Positions 44,445-54,007 of a stretch of 64,000 bases of DNA are shown in pieces. Source of the DNA: Streptomyces neyagawaensis (lineage in GTDB: Bacteria > Actinomycetota > Actinomycetes > Streptomycetales > Streptomycetaceae). Location: the NCBI RefSeq assembly GCF_023516595.1, contig NZ_JAMGBG010000005.1:186001-250000 (forward strand), read 5' to 3'. The notes below the pieces were generated by a model, which saw only the letters and a program-made list of their open reading frames with translations, made no database searches and had not been told where the DNA came from. The position numbers were made by a program, and so were the translations under genes. Numbering within the stretch: the stretch's first letter is position 1; each line of letters begins with the position of its first letter.

Positions 44445-45527
44445 ATGCGCAAGGCACCCCTCCGTCGCTCCTGTGCGGCGCTCGCGGCCGTCACCTCCTT
44501 CGCTCTGGCGGCCACCGCCTGCGGCGGCACCACCAAGGAGGACGTCAAGAACGACACCGCCTCGGCGAGCGCGACCGGCAAGGCCGACCCGAACGCCGAG
44601 CTGAAGAAGGGCCTGACGGTCGGCTTCCTGCCCAAGCAGGTCAACAACCCGTACTTCACCTCCGCCGACCAGGGCGGCGAGGCGGCCCTCAAGGAGCTGG
44701 GCTCCCGCTACAAGGAGGTCGGCCCCTCCAGCGCCACCGACACCTCCGGCCAGGTCAACTACGTCAACACCCTCACCCAGCAGCAGGTCGACGCGATGGC
44801 TGTCTCCGCGCAGGACCCGGGCGCCCTGTGCACCGCGCTCAAGCAGGCCATGAGCAACGACATCAAGGTCGTCACCTACGACTCCGACACCAAGCCCGAG
44901 TGCCGCAACGCCTTCGTCTCGCAGGCCGGCGCCGAGGACCTGGGCCGCACCGAGGTCCAGCTGCTCGCCGAACAGATCGGCCACAAGGGCGAGATCGCGA
45001 TCCTTTCGGCCGCGCAGACCGCGACCAACCAGAACACCTGGATCGAGTTCATGAAGGACGAGCTCGAGGACCCGAAGTACAAGGACATCAAGCTCGTCAA
45101 GGTCGCCTACGGCGACGACGACGCCCAGAAGTCCTTCCAGCAGACCCAGGGCCTGCTCCAGGAGTACCCGAACCTGAAGGGGATCATCTCCCCGACCACG
45201 GTCGGCATCAAGGCCGCCGCCCAGTACCTGTCGGGCTCCAAGTACAAGGGCAAGGTCAAGCTCACCGGCCTCGGCACACCCAACGACATGCGCAAGTACG
45301 TCAAGGACGGCACCGTCGAGGGCTTCGAGCTGTGGGACCCGGCGAAGCTCGGCGAGCTGGCCGCCCGCACCGCGGTCGCGATGGTCTCCGGCCGGATCAC
45401 CGGCAAGGAGGGCGAGACCTTCACCGCCGGCGACATGGGCGAGTACACCATCGGCAAGGACGGTGTGATCAACCTCGGCAAGCCCACCGTCTTCACCAAG
45501 GAGAACATCGACAAGTTCGACTTCTGA
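44445..45527 (+). CDS. rhaS: rhamnose ABC transporter substrate-binding lipoprotein
   Basis: A 360-residue periplasmic-binding-protein type I receptor anchored outside the membrane. The signal peptide has a lipobox LAATAC with lipid Cys26, then a Lys/Asp/Ala linker, and the domain starts KKGLTVGFLPKQVNNPYFTS. Strings such as DAMAVSAQDPGALCTALKQA and FELWDPAKLGELAARTAVAM are typical of RhaS receptors, with aromatic residues for sugar stacking. It stands 75 nt after the permease genes, and the mutarotase follows. Confidence 0.93.
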   Translation: MRKAPLRRSCAALAAVTSFALAATACGGTTKEDVKNDTASASATGKADPNAELKKGLTVGFLPKQVNNPYFTSADQGGEAALKELGSRYKEVGPSSATDTSGQVNYVNTLTQQQVDAMAVSAQDPGALCTALKQAMSNDIKVVTYDSDTKPECRNAFVSQAGAEDLGRTEVQLLAEQIGHKGEIAILSAAQTATNQNTWIEFMKDELEDPKYKDIKLVKVAYGDDDAQKSFQQTQGLLQEYPNLKGIISPTTVGIKAAAQYLSGSKYKGKVKLTGLGTPNDMRKYVKDGTVEGFELWDPAKLGELAARTAVAMVSGRITGKEGETFTAGDMGEYTIGKDGVINLGKPTVFTKENIDKFDF

Positions 45528-45579
45528 TCCCCGCAACCGAGTCAACGCCACCCCCCTCACCCCCCAGGAGCGGTAACTC

Positions 45580-45900
45580 ATGCAGCGCGTCTGTTTTCTG
45601 CTCAAGGTCCGCGAGGACCGGATCGACGAGTACCGCGAGCGGCACGCCGCCGTGTGGCCGGAGATGCTCGACGCTCTCTCGGCCACCGGCTGGCACAACT
45701 ACTCCCTCTTCCTGCGCGACGACGGCCTCCTCGTCGGCTACCTGGAGACCCGCGACTTCCGGGCCGCCCTCGCCGGCATGGAGGCCACCGAGGTCAACGC
45801 CCGCTGGCAGAAGGAGATGGGACCCTTCTTCGAGTCCCTCGACGGTGCCCGCCCCGACGAGGCCATGAAGCCCCTCACCGAGGTGTTCCACCTGGCCTGA
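45580..45900 (+). CDS. rhaM: L-rhamnose mutarotase
   Basis: A 106-residue ferredoxin-like-fold enzyme that interconverts alpha and beta L-rhamnose. MQRVCFLLKVREDRIDEYRERHAAVWPEML contains the catalytic His in the RHAAVWPEM motif, and GWHNYSLFLRDDGLLVGYLET follows. Length and motifs match RhaM (YiiL). GGAGCGG lies before ATG 45580. Its presence with the importer confirms rhamnose as the substrate of the operon. Confidence 0.95.
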   Translation: MQRVCFLLKVREDRIDEYRERHAAVWPEMLDALSATGWHNYSLFLRDDGLLVGYLETRDFRAALAGMEATEVNARWQKEMGPFFESLDGARPDEAMKPLTEVFHLA

Positions 45901-45966
45901 GCCCCCGCTCTCCCCGCCGCTCACCCGTCACCTCTCCCCATGTCGCACGACAACGGAGTCCCCGAG

Positions 45967-47391
45967 ATGAAGAGACGTACCGTGCTCGGCGCCGCCCTCA
46001 CAGGCGCCGTGGTGCCCCCCGCCCTCGGCGCCGCCGCCGCCCGCGCCGCTGCCCCGGGCCCCTCGGTCAGCCAGACCGGCACCACCCTGCTGGACAGCCA
46101 GGCCATCTACTTCGTCTCCTACGACGGACTGGTCAACAACAACGCCTTCCAGAAGAACGGCCTCTTGACCTACAAGGGCCACCAGTACGCCGTCTGGTAC
46201 ACGGCCGACCGCAACGCCGTCGTCGGCCGCCGCGCCGTCGGCTCCGGCACCTGGTCCACCGTCAAGGTCGGCCACACCCTGCGCTACAACGACTCCCACA
46301 ACGTCATCTCCATGGGCGTCTCCAAGGTCGACGGCCGCCTCCACCTCAACATGGACTCCCACAGCGACGGCTTCACCTACGTCAAGTCGGTCGCCGGCCT
46401 CATGGACGACCCGGTCGGTCTGAGCTGGACCAGCAGCCGCTTCGGCGCCCCCCGGCCCACCCTCGACGGGCTCGCCCTCACCTCGCAGTTCACCTACCCG
46501 CAGTTCGTCTCGACGCCCGACGGCAGGCTCCAACTCAGCTACCGCGCCGGCGTCTCCGGCAACGGCCGCAACGCCCTCGCCGAGTACGACGGCACGTCCT
46601 GGACGAGCCTCGGCGAGTGGAGCGGCTCCACCGGCACCTACACCAGCGAGCACGGCTCCTCCACCGCCCGCAACATGTACCTGCACGGCATCGACTACGA
46701 CCGGAACGGCCGGCTGCACTCCTTCTTCACCTGGCGCGAGCAGAACGGCGCCGTGATGTGCAACGGCGGCGGCATCACCAACCACGACACCGGCTACGTC
46801 TACTCCGACGACCGCGGCCGCACCTGGCGCAACAACGCCGGTGCCGTCGTCGGCACCACCGGCGGCTCCGACAAGGTCGCCGTCACCGATCCCGGCCTCG
46901 TCGTCGACCCGCTCAACCCGGACCACTCGCTGATGAACCAGGAGAGCCAGTTCACCGACTCCGCCGGCCGCCCGCACGCGATCATCAGCTACGTCCCCGG
47001 CCGCTTCGGCCAGTGCACGACGAACTACGTCACCGACCGCACAAGCAACGGCCGCGCCTTCCACCTCCGCAGGAACGCGTCCGGCACCTGGCAGAAGACC
47101 GAGATCCCCGTCGCCCTCGGCTCCAGCCAGCGCACCAAGCTCGCGCTGGACACGTACGACAACGCGTACGCGATCCTGCCCTTCGGCCGGATATGGGGAG
47201 CGTCCGCCGCCTCCGGGCACACCGACTGGAAGCCGCTGTTCGACGCCGGAGGGCTCAACGCCTTCGGCGAGGTCGTCATCGACGAGACCCGTATGGCACA
47301 GGACAATGTCCTGTCCGTGATGTACCAGGTGAAGTCCAGCGGAACCACGCCCTCGGCGCTCCGCGTCATCGACTTCGCCCTCCCCGCCTGA
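45967..47391 (+). CDS. Tat-exported BNR_4-type protein, probable rhamnose-polysaccharide lyase
   Basis: A 474-residue secreted protein. MKRRTVLGAALTGAVVPPAL with the paired arginines and an ARAAA cleavage region is a twin-arginine signal. The mature part is a seven-bladed propeller of the BNR_4 group (YNDSHNVISMGVSKVDGRLHLNMDSHS, DDRGRTWRNN, FGQCTTNYVTDR). From memory this fold occurs in PL24/PL25 ulvan lyases and PL42 rhamnose-glucuronate lyases, which cut rhamnose-uronate links. Being last in a rhamnose operon supports release of rhamnose-containing oligosaccharides outside the cell. Activity is inferred; a non-catalytic or hydrolase role is possible. Confidence 0.8.
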   Translation: MKRRTVLGAALTGAVVPPALGAAAARAAAPGPSVSQTGTTLLDSQAIYFVSYDGLVNNNAFQKNGLLTYKGHQYAVWYTADRNAVVGRRAVGSGTWSTVKVGHTLRYNDSHNVISMGVSKVDGRLHLNMDSHSDGFTYVKSVAGLMDDPVGLSWTSSRFGAPRPTLDGLALTSQFTYPQFVSTPDGRLQLSYRAGVSGNGRNALAEYDGTSWTSLGEWSGSTGTYTSEHGSSTARNMYLHGIDYDRNGRLHSFFTWREQNGAVMCNGGGITNHDTGYVYSDDRGRTWRNNAGAVVGTTGGSDKVAVTDPGLVVDPLNPDHSLMNQESQFTDSAGRPHAIISYVPGRFGQCTTNYVTDRTSNGRAFHLRRNASGTWQKTEIPVALGSSQRTKLALDTYDNAYAILPFGRIWGASAASGHTDWKPLFDAGGLNAFGEVVIDETRMAQDNVLSVMYQVKSSGTTPSALRVIDFALPA

Positions 47392-47502
47392 ATCCCGTAC
47401 GAGGGGAGCGTTCCTGCGCCTGACCGGGCCATTCCCGTGGTGGCCCGACGGTAATGTGAACGTATGCCCGCCGCTCCGCACCTTCCTGGAGGTCCCCACC
47501 CC

Positions 47503-48528
47503 ATGGCCCAGTCGGTGGGTATCAAGGACGTCGCCGCCGCCGCCGGAGTCTCCGTCGGCACGGTGTCGAACGTCATCAACCGGCCGGACTCGGTGGCCTC
47601 CGGGACCCGGGCCCGGGTGCTCGCCGCGATCGACCGCCTCGGCTACGTCCGCAGCGAGTCGGCGCGCCAGCTGCGGGCCGGGCGGAGCCGCATCATGGGA
47701 CTGCTCGTGCTCGACATGGGCAACCCCTTCTTCGTCGACGTCGCGCGCGGTGCCGAGCGGGCCGCGCGCGACGCCGGGCTCGGCGTGATGGTCTGCAACA
47801 GCGCCCAGAGCGCGAGCGAGGAGTCCGAGTACCTGTCGCTCTTCGCCGAGCAGCGCGTCCGGGGCGTCCTGCTGACGCCCGCCGACGCGACCGGACGCAA
47901 CATCGAGGCGTTCCGCCGCCACGGCATCCCCTTCGTCCTCGTCGACCGTGTCGCCGAGGGCACCACCGAGTGCTCGGTCTCCGTCGACGACGTCGCCGGA
48001 GGCGCGCTCGCCGTACGGCACCTGGTGGACGCGGGCCATCGCTCCCTCGCCTACGTCAGCGGCCCCTCGGGCCTCAACCAGGTCCGCGACCGCCGCACCG
48101 GCGCCCTGAAGGCGCTGGAGGAGGCCGGCCTCGGCCCGGAGGCCCTGCGGGAACTGCCGACCGAGCGCCTCGACGTGGCCGCGGGCCGGGACGCGGGCGC
48201 CCGTCTCCTCGGCCTGGCCGACCGCCCGACCGCCGTGTTCTGCGCCAACGACCTGCTCGCCCTCGGCGTGCTCCAGGCCATGTACGCGGCCGGGGTCAGT
48301 GTCCCCGACGACCTCGCCATCGTCGGCTACGACGACATCGAGTTCGCCGCCGCGGCCGCCGTCCCCCTCACCTCCGTGCGCCAGCCCGCCGTCACCATGG
48401 GCGCCCTCGCCGCCGAGCTGCTCCTGGAGGAGACCGAGGCCGACACCGCGCCGACCCCGCACGAGCACCGGCGGGTCGTCCTCCAGCCGGAGCTGGTGGT
48501 GCGCCGCTCCAGCCTCTCGGCGCGCTGA
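47503..48528 (+). CDS. LacI-family regulator of the rhamnose locus
   Basis: A 341-residue repressor: HTH VGIKDVAAAAGVSVGTVSNVINRPDSV, hinge RQLRAGRSRIMGLLV, then a periplasmic-binding-like sensor domain ending RQPAVTMGALAAELLLEE. ATG 47503 has GGAGG 11 nt upstream; ATG 47464 would add 13 residues before the HTH. It follows the rha transport genes on the same strand with about 110 nt spacing. The TGAAWCGWTTCA-like dyads at 40562 and 40728 are its expected targets, with rhamnose or a phosphorylated intermediate as inducer. Confidence 0.92.
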   Translation: MAQSVGIKDVAAAAGVSVGTVSNVINRPDSVASGTRARVLAAIDRLGYVRSESARQLRAGRSRIMGLLVLDMGNPFFVDVARGAERAARDAGLGVMVCNSAQSASEESEYLSLFAEQRVRGVLLTPADATGRNIEAFRRHGIPFVLVDRVAEGTTECSVSVDDVAGGALAVRHLVDAGHRSLAYVSGPSGLNQVRDRRTGALKALEEAGLGPEALRELPTERLDVAAGRDAGARLLGLADRPTAVFCANDLLALGVLQAMYAAGVSVPDDLAIVGYDDIEFAAAAAVPLTSVRQPAVTMGALAAELLLEETEADTAPTPHEHRRVVLQPELVVRRSSLSAR

Positions 48529-48568
48529 CCGGCCGTTCAACCGACGCGGTGCCGTCACCCCCGCCCGT

Positions 48569-48586
48569 ACTGACCGGAAAGTCAGT
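48569..48586. promoter_or_regulatory. ACTGAC-N6-GTCAGT operator-like palindrome
   Basis: Perfect 6-bp arms around CGGAAA, 109 nt before the TTG start at 48695. The ACTGAC...GTCAGT form is common for TetR-family operators, but no TetR gene is adjacent; the nearest are at 14.5 and 53.2 kb. It may control the hydrolase/PIG-L operon. Confidence 0.5.
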
Positions 48587-48694
48587 AACCTGACCCGGAC
48601 AGAGCGGGCTTTTCTTGATCCACGGGCTCGGCGGGGCGGAGAATCTGTGCTGGACTGGATCACGGTCCGGAATCCGTCCGCTCAAGGAGCCTCG

Positions 48695-49996
48695 TTGTCC
48701 GTCAGCTACCGGCAGCCCGGTGTCGTCCTCACCGACCGCCGCTTCAGCGTCCCCCTCGACCACCACGACCCGGCGGGGGAGCGGATCGAGCTGGACGGGC
48801 GTGAGGTCGTCGCGAGCGACAAGGCCGGCCAGGACCTGCCCTGGCTGCTCTATCTCCAGGGCGGCCCCGGCTTCGGCGCCAACCGCTTCGTCGGCCGCCA
48901 GGCATGGCTCGACAGGGCCCTGAAGGAGTACCGGGTCCTGCTCCTCGACCAGCGCGGCACCGGCGCCTCCACCCCGGCCAACCGCCAGACACTCCCGCTG
49001 CGCGGCGGCCCCGCCGAGCAGGCCGACTACCTGGCCCGCTTCCGCGCCGACTCCATCGTCCGCGACTGCGAGGCCATCCGCCGCGAGGTCACCGGCGGCG
49101 CCCCCTGGACCGTCCTCGGCCAGAGCTTCGGCGGCTTCTGCGCGGTCACCTATCTGTCCTTCGCCCCCGAGGGGCTGAGCACCGCCCTCATCACCGGCGG
49201 ACTGCCCTCCCTCCACGCGACCGCCGACGACGTCTACCACGCCGCCTACCCGCGCATCGAACGCAAGGTCGCCGCCCACTACGCCCGCTACCCGCAGGAC
49301 GTCGAGCGGGCCCGCCGGATCGCCGAGCACCTGCTCCAGCACGACGTGGTGCTGCCGAACGGCTACCGGTTCACCGTCGAGGCGTTCCAGTCGCTCGGCA
49401 TCATGCTCGGCCGCTCCGACGGCAGCCACCGGCTGCACTTCCTGCTGGAGGACGCCTTCGTGCGCACCCCGCAGGGACCCGCCCTCTCCGACGCCTTCCA
49501 GGAGGAGGTCCAGGGACTGCTGTCGTACGCCGGCCACCCGCTGTACGCGCTCCTCCACGAGGCGATCTACGGCCAGGACCCGGGCCCCACCGACTGGGCC
49601 GCCGAGCGGGTGCGGGCGCGGTTCCCGCAGTTCGACGCCGCCAAGACCCTCACGGGTGACGGCCCGCTGCTGTTCACGGGAGAGTCCGTGCACCCCTGGA
49701 TGTTCGAGTGCGACCCCGCCCTGCGCCCGCTGCGCGAGACGGCCGAGGACCTGGCGCGGGAGCGGGGCTGGGCACCTCTGTACGACCCGGACCGGCTCGC
49801 CGTCAACGAGGTGCCGGTCGCCGCCGCGATCTACCACGACGACATGTACGTGGACACGGCCCACTCGCTTCAGACGGCACGGGCCGTGCGGGGCCTGCGC
49901 ACCTGGGTGACCGACGAGTTCGAACACGACGGCGTACGGGCCGGCGGGCCGCGGGTCCTGGACCGGCTGCTGGCGCTGGCGCGCGACGAGGAGTGA
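48695..49996 (+). CDS. alpha/beta hydrolase, proline iminopeptidase-like (peptidase S33)
   Basis: A 433-residue cytoplasmic hydrolase. TTG 48695 is taken as start: AAGGAG lies 5 nt upstream, and the product then begins with the family's usual (M)[25 protein letters not shown] 48647 is a less likely alternative. Oxyanion motif [12 protein letters not shown], nucleophile elbow [11 protein letters not shown], and a late His in EFEHDGVR define the S33 class, which releases N-terminal proline from peptides. The PIG-L gene begins 2 nt after its stop codon, so they share an operon. Confidence 0.88.
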   Translation: MSVSYRQPGVVLTDRRFSVPLDHHDPAGERIELDGREVVASDKAGQDLPWLLYLQGGPGFGANRFVGRQAWLDRALKEYRVLLLDQRGTGASTPANRQTLPLRGGPAEQADYLARFRADSIVRDCEAIRREVTGGAPWTVLGQSFGGFCAVTYLSFAPEGLSTALITGGLPSLHATADDVYHAAYPRIERKVAAHYARYPQDVERARRIAEHLLQHDVVLPNGYRFTVEAFQSLGIMLGRSDGSHRLHFLLEDAFVRTPQGPALSDAFQEEVQGLLSYAGHPLYALLHEAIYGQDPGPTDWAAERVRARFPQFDAAKTLTGDGPLLFTGESVHPWMFECDPALRPLRETAEDLARERGWAPLYDPDRLAVNEVPVAAAIYHDDMYVDTAHSLQTARAVRGLRTWVTDEFEHDGVRAGGPRVLDRLLALARDEE

Positions 49997-49998
49997 CG

Positions 49999-50742
49999 AT
50001 GACCGACGCACCGACCGACCGGCTCCTGCCGCTGCCGGACGACTGGCGGCGCGCCCTCGCCGTGGTGGCCCACCCGGACGACCTCGAGTACGGCTGCGCG
50101 GCGGCGATCGCCGCCTGGACCGACGCCGGACGCGAAGTGGCGTACGTCCTCGCCACCCGGGGCGAGGCCGGCATCGACAGCCTGGAGCCCGCGCACTGCG
50201 GCCCGCTGCGCGAGCGGGAGCAGCGGGCCGGCGCGGCCGTCGTGGGCGTCTCGGTGGTGGAGTTCCTCGACCACCGGGACGGTGTCATCGAGTACGGCAC
50301 CGCCCTGCGCCGGGACATCGTCGCCGCGATCCGCCGACACCGCCCCGAACTGGTGATCACCCTGAACCACCGCGACACCTGGGGCGGCACCGCCTGGAAC
50401 ACCCCCGACCACGTCGCGGTGGGCCGCGCCACCCTGGACGCCACCGGCGACGCCGGGAACCGCTGGATCTTCCCCGACCTCGTCGAGCAGGGCCTGGAGC
50501 CCTGGGACGGCGTCCGCTGGGTGGCCGTCGCCGGCTCCCCGCACCCCACCCACGCCGTCGACGCGACACCCGGCCTCGACCGCGCCGTCGCCTCCCTCCT
50601 CGAACACCGCACCTACCTGGAGACGTTGACCGACCAGGACCCCGAGACCTACGCCCGGGACTTCCTCACGGGCCACGCCCGGGCGGCGGGCGAACGCTTC
50701 GGCGGGACCCCGGCCGTGGCCTTCGAGGTGTTCCCCCGCTGA
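49999..50742 (+). CDS. PIG-L family deacetylase
   Basis: A 247-residue zinc-dependent deacetylase of the LmbE group. AHPDD (24-28) gives the metal and catalytic Asp, [13 protein letters not shown] and [27 protein letters not shown] supply the distal histidine. Actinobacterial homologues deacetylate GlcNAc-containing thiols (MshB, Mca) or natural products; the substrate here is not evident. ATG 49999 is almost directly behind the hydrolase stop, indicating coupling. Confidence 0.9.
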   Translation: MTDAPTDRLLPLPDDWRRALAVVAHPDDLEYGCAAAIAAWTDAGREVAYVLATRGEAGIDSLEPAHCGPLREREQRAGAAVVGVSVVEFLDHRDGVIEYGTALRRDIVAAIRRHRPELVITLNHRDTWGGTAWNTPDHVAVGRATLDATGDAGNRWIFPDLVEQGLEPWDGVRWVAVAGSPHPTHAVDATPGLDRAVASLLEHRTYLETLTDQDPETYARDFLTGHARAAGERFGGTPAVAFEVFPR

Positions 50743-50786
50743 AGCGGCGCGCCCGGCCCCGGTCCGGCGTCGTTAGGGTGAGCCCC

Positions 50787-51593
50787 ATGGAACGACCATC
50801 CCTGCGCGCCGACTGCGGCAACTGCTTCGGGCTGTGCTGTGTGGCGCTGCCCTTCGCCGCCTCGGCAGACTTCGCCGTCGACAAGGCCGCGGGCAAGCCC
50901 TGCGGGAACCTCCGGGACGACTTCCGGTGCGGCATCCACACCCGGCTGCGGGACGAGGGCTTCACCGGCTGTACCGTCTACGACTGCTTCGGCGCCGGAC
51001 AGAAGGTCTCCCAGGTCACCTTCGGCGGCCGGGACTGGCGCTCGGGCGGCCGCGAGCACGCCCGGCGGATGTTCGACGTGTTCCCGGTCGTACGGCACCT
51101 GCACGAACTCCTCTGGTACCTGACCGAGGCCCTGACACTGCCCGCCGCCCGCCCGGCCCACGCGGAGGTCCGCCGGGCGCTCGACGAGACCGAGCGGCTG
51201 ACCCGGCGCACCGCCGAGGAACTGGCGGAGCTGGATGTCGCCGCGCACCGGCAGCGCGTCAACGAGGTGCTGCTGAAGGTCAGCGACCTCATGCGGGCGG
51301 GCGCGGGACGCGCGAAGAACCGCAGGGGAGCCGACCTGATGGGCGCGCGCCTCAAGGGCGCCGACCTCCGGAAGGCCAATCTGCGCGGCGCCTATCTGAT
51401 AGCCGCCGACCTGACCGGCGCCGATCTGCGGGGCGCCGACCTCATCGGTGCGGACCTGCGCGACACGGACCTCACCGACGCCGACCTGACCGGCGCCTTC
51501 TTCCTCACCCAGCCGCAGATCAACGCGGCCCGCGGCAGTGCCGGCACCCGGCTCCCGGCGTCAGTCACCCGCCCCGGTCACTGGGCAGCGTGA
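50787..51593 (+). CDS. pentapeptide-repeat protein with N-terminal cysteine cluster
   Basis: A 268-residue protein. The N-terminal region has a [15 protein letters not shown] cysteine cluster and more cysteines ([21 protein letters not shown]), suggesting bound metal. The C-terminal part (about 178-235) holds about a dozen A(D/N)LxG pentapeptides, a right-handed quadrilateral beta-helix. AGGGTGA precedes ATG 50787. The 3' end overlaps the convergent P450 gene by 33 nt. Some pentapeptide proteins mimic DNA and protect gyrase, but nothing specific can be claimed. Confidence 0.85.
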   Translation: MERPSLRADCGNCFGLCCVALPFAASADFAVDKAAGKPCGNLRDDFRCGIHTRLRDEGFTGCTVYDCFGAGQKVSQVTFGGRDWRSGGREHARRMFDVFPVVRHLHELLWYLTEALTLPAARPAHAEVRRALDETERLTRRTAEELAELDVAAHRQRVNEVLLKVSDLMRAGAGRAKNRRGADLMGARLKGADLRKANLRGAYLIAADLTGADLRGADLIGADLRDTDLTDADLTGAFFLTQPQINAARGSAGTRLPASVTRPGHWAA

Positions 51594-53138
51594 CGGCGAC
51601 GCGCCCGTTTGCGCCCCCTCGACCCCGCCTTCGGCGCCCGCGCCCGGCGCGGTGTCCACGGCCTCGGGCCGGTACCCCGGGCGCCGCTCCAGGCGTACCC
51701 GAAGTCCGTCCGGCATCAGCGTCAGCCGCTCGGTGACCCTCAGCCGGTACGCCGGGTCAGGCCGCAGCTTGTAACGGCGCAGCAGCAGCCCCAGCACCAG
51801 CGTGGCCTCGTGCAGCGCGAACTGGCGTCCGATGCAGGCCCGTGCCCCCGTGCCGAACGGCTTGTAGGTGTGCGGGGGCCGCGCGCGGACGGCCGCCGCG
51901 TCGAAGCGGTCCGGGTCGAACGTCTCGGCGTCGGCGCCCCACACCTCCGGATCCCGGTGCAGCATCGTCGTCAGCACCAGCGCCCAGCCGCCGCGCCGCA
52001 CCGGATGGGCACCGCCGAGCACGGTGTCCTCCAGGGCCTCCCGCGAGTAGGCGGGCGCCGTCGGCCACAGCCGCAGCGTCTCGTCGAGCACCCGGCGTAC
52101 GGAGCGCAGCTTGGCGACCTGGTCGTAGCCGGGCCTGGGCGTGGTGCCCCACACCCGGTCCACCTCGGCGCGGGCGCGCGCGGCGAGTTCGGGGCGCAGA
52201 GCGAGGTAGTGCAGGGCGAACGACAGGGCGCCCGAAGTGGTCTCGTGCCCGGCGATCAGGAAGGTGAGGACCTGGCGCCGCACATTCGTGGCGGACAGCC
52301 GTTCCCCGGTCTCGGGGTGCGCGGTCTCCAGCATCCGGTCGAGCAGGTCCCCGGCGCCACCGCCACCGCCACCGCCTCTGCCACCGCCGCCGGACGACCG
52401 GCGTGCGCGCACCACCGCGTCCACCGTGTCGTTCAGGAACGCCATGTCCACGGCGTTCTGCCGGGAGGCGGCCCGCAGCAGCAGCGCCAGCGGGTCGGGG
52501 ACGACATTGCGGCGCTGGGCGTAGGCGAGGACGCCGACCATCGCGGAGACGAAGGGGTGCGGGCGGTCCCGCTCGAAGGAGCCGAAGTCATGGCCGAAGC
52601 CGGTCCTGGCGATCGTCTCCAGGGTCAGCTTGGTCATGTCGCCGGGCACGTCCACGGGCCGCCCGGCCGCACCCGCCCGGTCCCAGTGGTCCATCAGCCG
52701 TTCGGTGACGTCGAGCATCATCGGGTGGTACCCGGCCATGGCCTCCCGGCTGAAGCCCGGCGCCAGGACGTCGTGGGCGAGCTGCCAGTTGGGCTCGTCG
52801 TTGTACGCCGTGAACAGCCCGTCCCCGGCGACCGGCCGCAGATTGGCGACCCCCAGCCCGACGTGCTTGGCGAACCGCGACTCGTCCGCCATGTCGGCCG
52901 CGAGAGCCGCGCCCCCCACGAAGACGATCTCCTTGCCGAACGCCTTCCGCCGGAAGATCGGCCCGAGCCGCCGGCCGAGCCGCATGGAGTCCTGGACCGG
53001 CGTACGGGGATTGGAGCCGAGGGCGTCGCCGATCAGGGGCAGTCGGCGCGGCGGATGCGGTATCCGGTGGAGCTCGGGCCAGCCCAGCTCCGCGCTGCGG
53101 AAACCCCTGGCGGCCGTGGTCCCCGTCGTCGCCGTCAT
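51561..53138 (-). CDS. stand-alone cytochrome P450, CYP102-like heme domain
   Basis: A 525-residue P450 with no reductase domain. I-helix [18 protein letters not shown], ExxR ETLR, and heme loop [25 protein letters not shown] with Cys435 are of the P450 BM3 class; an N-terminal [11 protein letters not shown] block is also BM3-like. A glycine run ([17 protein letters not shown], coded about 52357-52400) interrupts the region before the I-helix. ATG 53138 follows GGGAG. It is divergent from a TetR gene, as in the BM3 system, and is a clear paralogue of the fusion at 60209. Fatty acids are the expected substrates; the redox partner is unknown. Confidence 0.9.
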   Translation of the reverse strand: MTATTGTTAARGFRSAELGWPELHRIPHPPRRLPLIGDALGSNPRTPVQDSMRLGRRLGPIFRRKAFGKEIVFVGGAALAADMADESRFAKHVGLGVANLRPVAGDGLFTAYNDEPNWQLAHDVLAPGFSREAMAGYHPMMLDVTERLMDHWDRAGAAGRPVDVPGDMTKLTLETIARTGFGHDFGSFERDRPHPFVSAMVGVLAYAQRRNVVPDPLALLLRAASRQNAVDMAFLNDTVDAVVRARRSSGGGGRGGGGGGGAGDLLDRMLETAHPETGERLSATNVRRQVLTFLIAGHETTSGALSFALHYLALRPELAARARAEVDRVWGTTPRPGYDQVAKLRSVRRVLDETLRLWPTAPAYSREALEDTVLGGAHPVRRGGWALVLTTMLHRDPEVWGADAETFDPDRFDAAAVRARPPHTYKPFGTGARACIGRQFALHEATLVLGLLLRRYKLRPDPAYRLRVTERLTLMPDGLRVRLERRPGYRPEAVDTAPGAGAEGGVEGAQTGASPSRCPVTGAGD

Positions 53139-53186
53139 GGCACCGTCTCCCTCGTGCGCAGGCCCTGTCGAAGCTGTTGTACTCGG

Positions 53187-53223
53187 GTTCAATAACGCGC
53201 TCAGTCTCGACCTGTTGTTGAAC
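53187..53223. promoter_or_regulatory. two GTT-N4-AAC sites in the P450/tetR divergent promoter
   Basis: GTTCAATAAC (53187-53196) and GTTGTTGAAC (53214-53223) lie between the P450 and tetR starts. The two form an inverted pair (GTTCAAxAAC with GTTxTTGAAC) whose centres are 27 nt apart, and each is also a short GTT/AAC dyad. They are likely sites for the TetR protein. Confidence 0.55.
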
Positions 53224-53245
53224 TCACGTCAAGTAAGGTGACGCC

Positions 53246-53854
53246 ATGGCAGCCAAGCAGGGGGAGCGTCCCCGTCGCCGGCTCAGCACCGCCGAGCGGC
53301 GGGAGCAACTCCTCGACGTCGGGGCCCGGCTGTTCTCGGAGAGTCCGTACGACGATGTGTGGATCGAGCAGGTGGCCGAGATCGCGGGTGTCTCGCGGGG
53401 GCTGCTCTACCACTACTTCCCGAACAAGCGGGAGTTCTTCGCGGCCGTCGTGGAGTGCGAGAGCGAGCGGATGCTGCGCACGATGACCCCGGCGCCGGGC
53501 CGCTCGGCCCGCGAGCGGCTCACCAACGGGGTCGAGGTCTTCCTCGCGTACGTCGACGAACATCCCCACGGCTTCCGGGCCTTCCACCGTGCCGACGCCA
53601 CCGGCGACCAGGTCGTGCGCAGGGTCTACCAGCGGGCGCTCGCCACCCAGGAGGCGCAGATCCTCCAGGCGCTCGCAGCGGACGCGGAGTTCGGGGCGGC
53701 GCTGGACGGGCGGCCCGGTACCCGGCTCGCCGTACGCGGGTGGCTGTCGTTCACCACGGCCGTGTGCCTGGAGTGGCTCCGGGGCTCGGAGCTGTCACGG
53801 GAGCAGGTGCGGGACCTGTGTGTGCGGGCGCTGTTCGGGGTGCTCGCGCCCTGA
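53246..53854 (+). CDS. TetR-family regulator, divergent from P450
   Basis: A 202-residue regulator. The HTH occupies residues about 14-60 (RREQLLDVGARLFSESPYDDVWIEQVAEIAGVSRGLLYHYFPNKREFF), with the exact SRGLLYHYFPNKREFF recognition end of TetR proteins; the rest is an all-helical ligand domain. AAGGTGA lies 6 nt before ATG 53246. Its divergent placement beside a CYP102-like gene parallels the Bm3R1-P450 BM3 pair, so a fatty-acid-type inducer is plausible. Confidence 0.93.
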   Translation: MAAKQGERPRRRLSTAERREQLLDVGARLFSESPYDDVWIEQVAEIAGVSRGLLYHYFPNKREFFAAVVECESERMLRTMTPAPGRSARERLTNGVEVFLAYVDEHPHGFRAFHRADATGDQVVRRVYQRALATQEAQILQALAADAEFGAALDGRPGTRLAVRGWLSFTTAVCLEWLRGSELSREQVRDLCVRALFGVLAP

Positions 53855-53976
53855 CCGGAGGACCACGTCCTGCCCAGGCCCGCACAGTTCACGGAGTCTC
53901 TCGGTCGTCGCCGCCTGTCCTGAAGTTCCCGTGGATCGGCGGGTGCTGGTTGGCGTACGCCCGGATCTTCGATAGG

Positions 53977-53995
53977 TTAGGCAAGGCTTACCTAA
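53977..53995 (+). promoter_or_regulatory. iron box (DmdR/IdeR-type operator)
   Basis: TTAGGCAAGGCTTACCTAA is a 19-bp dyad that matches the actinobacterial DmdR1/IdeR/DtxR consensus TTAGGTTAGGCTNACCTAA at nearly every conserved position. It ends 12 nt before ATG 54008, so iron-loaded repressor would block the DUF2470 gene. Confidence 0.85.
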
Positions 53996-54007
53996 TGGAG
54001 GTTGGGG

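Noticed and set aside
45928..48663. Minus-strand open frame of about 910 codons opposite mutarotase, lyase and lacI
   Set aside because: It spans three convincing plus-strand genes and consists of Val/Gly/Asp/His-rich noise.
53246..53854. Naming the TetR gene bm3R1
   Set aside because: Only the HTH and the genomic position next to a CYP102-like gene support this; the ligand domain cannot be matched by eye.
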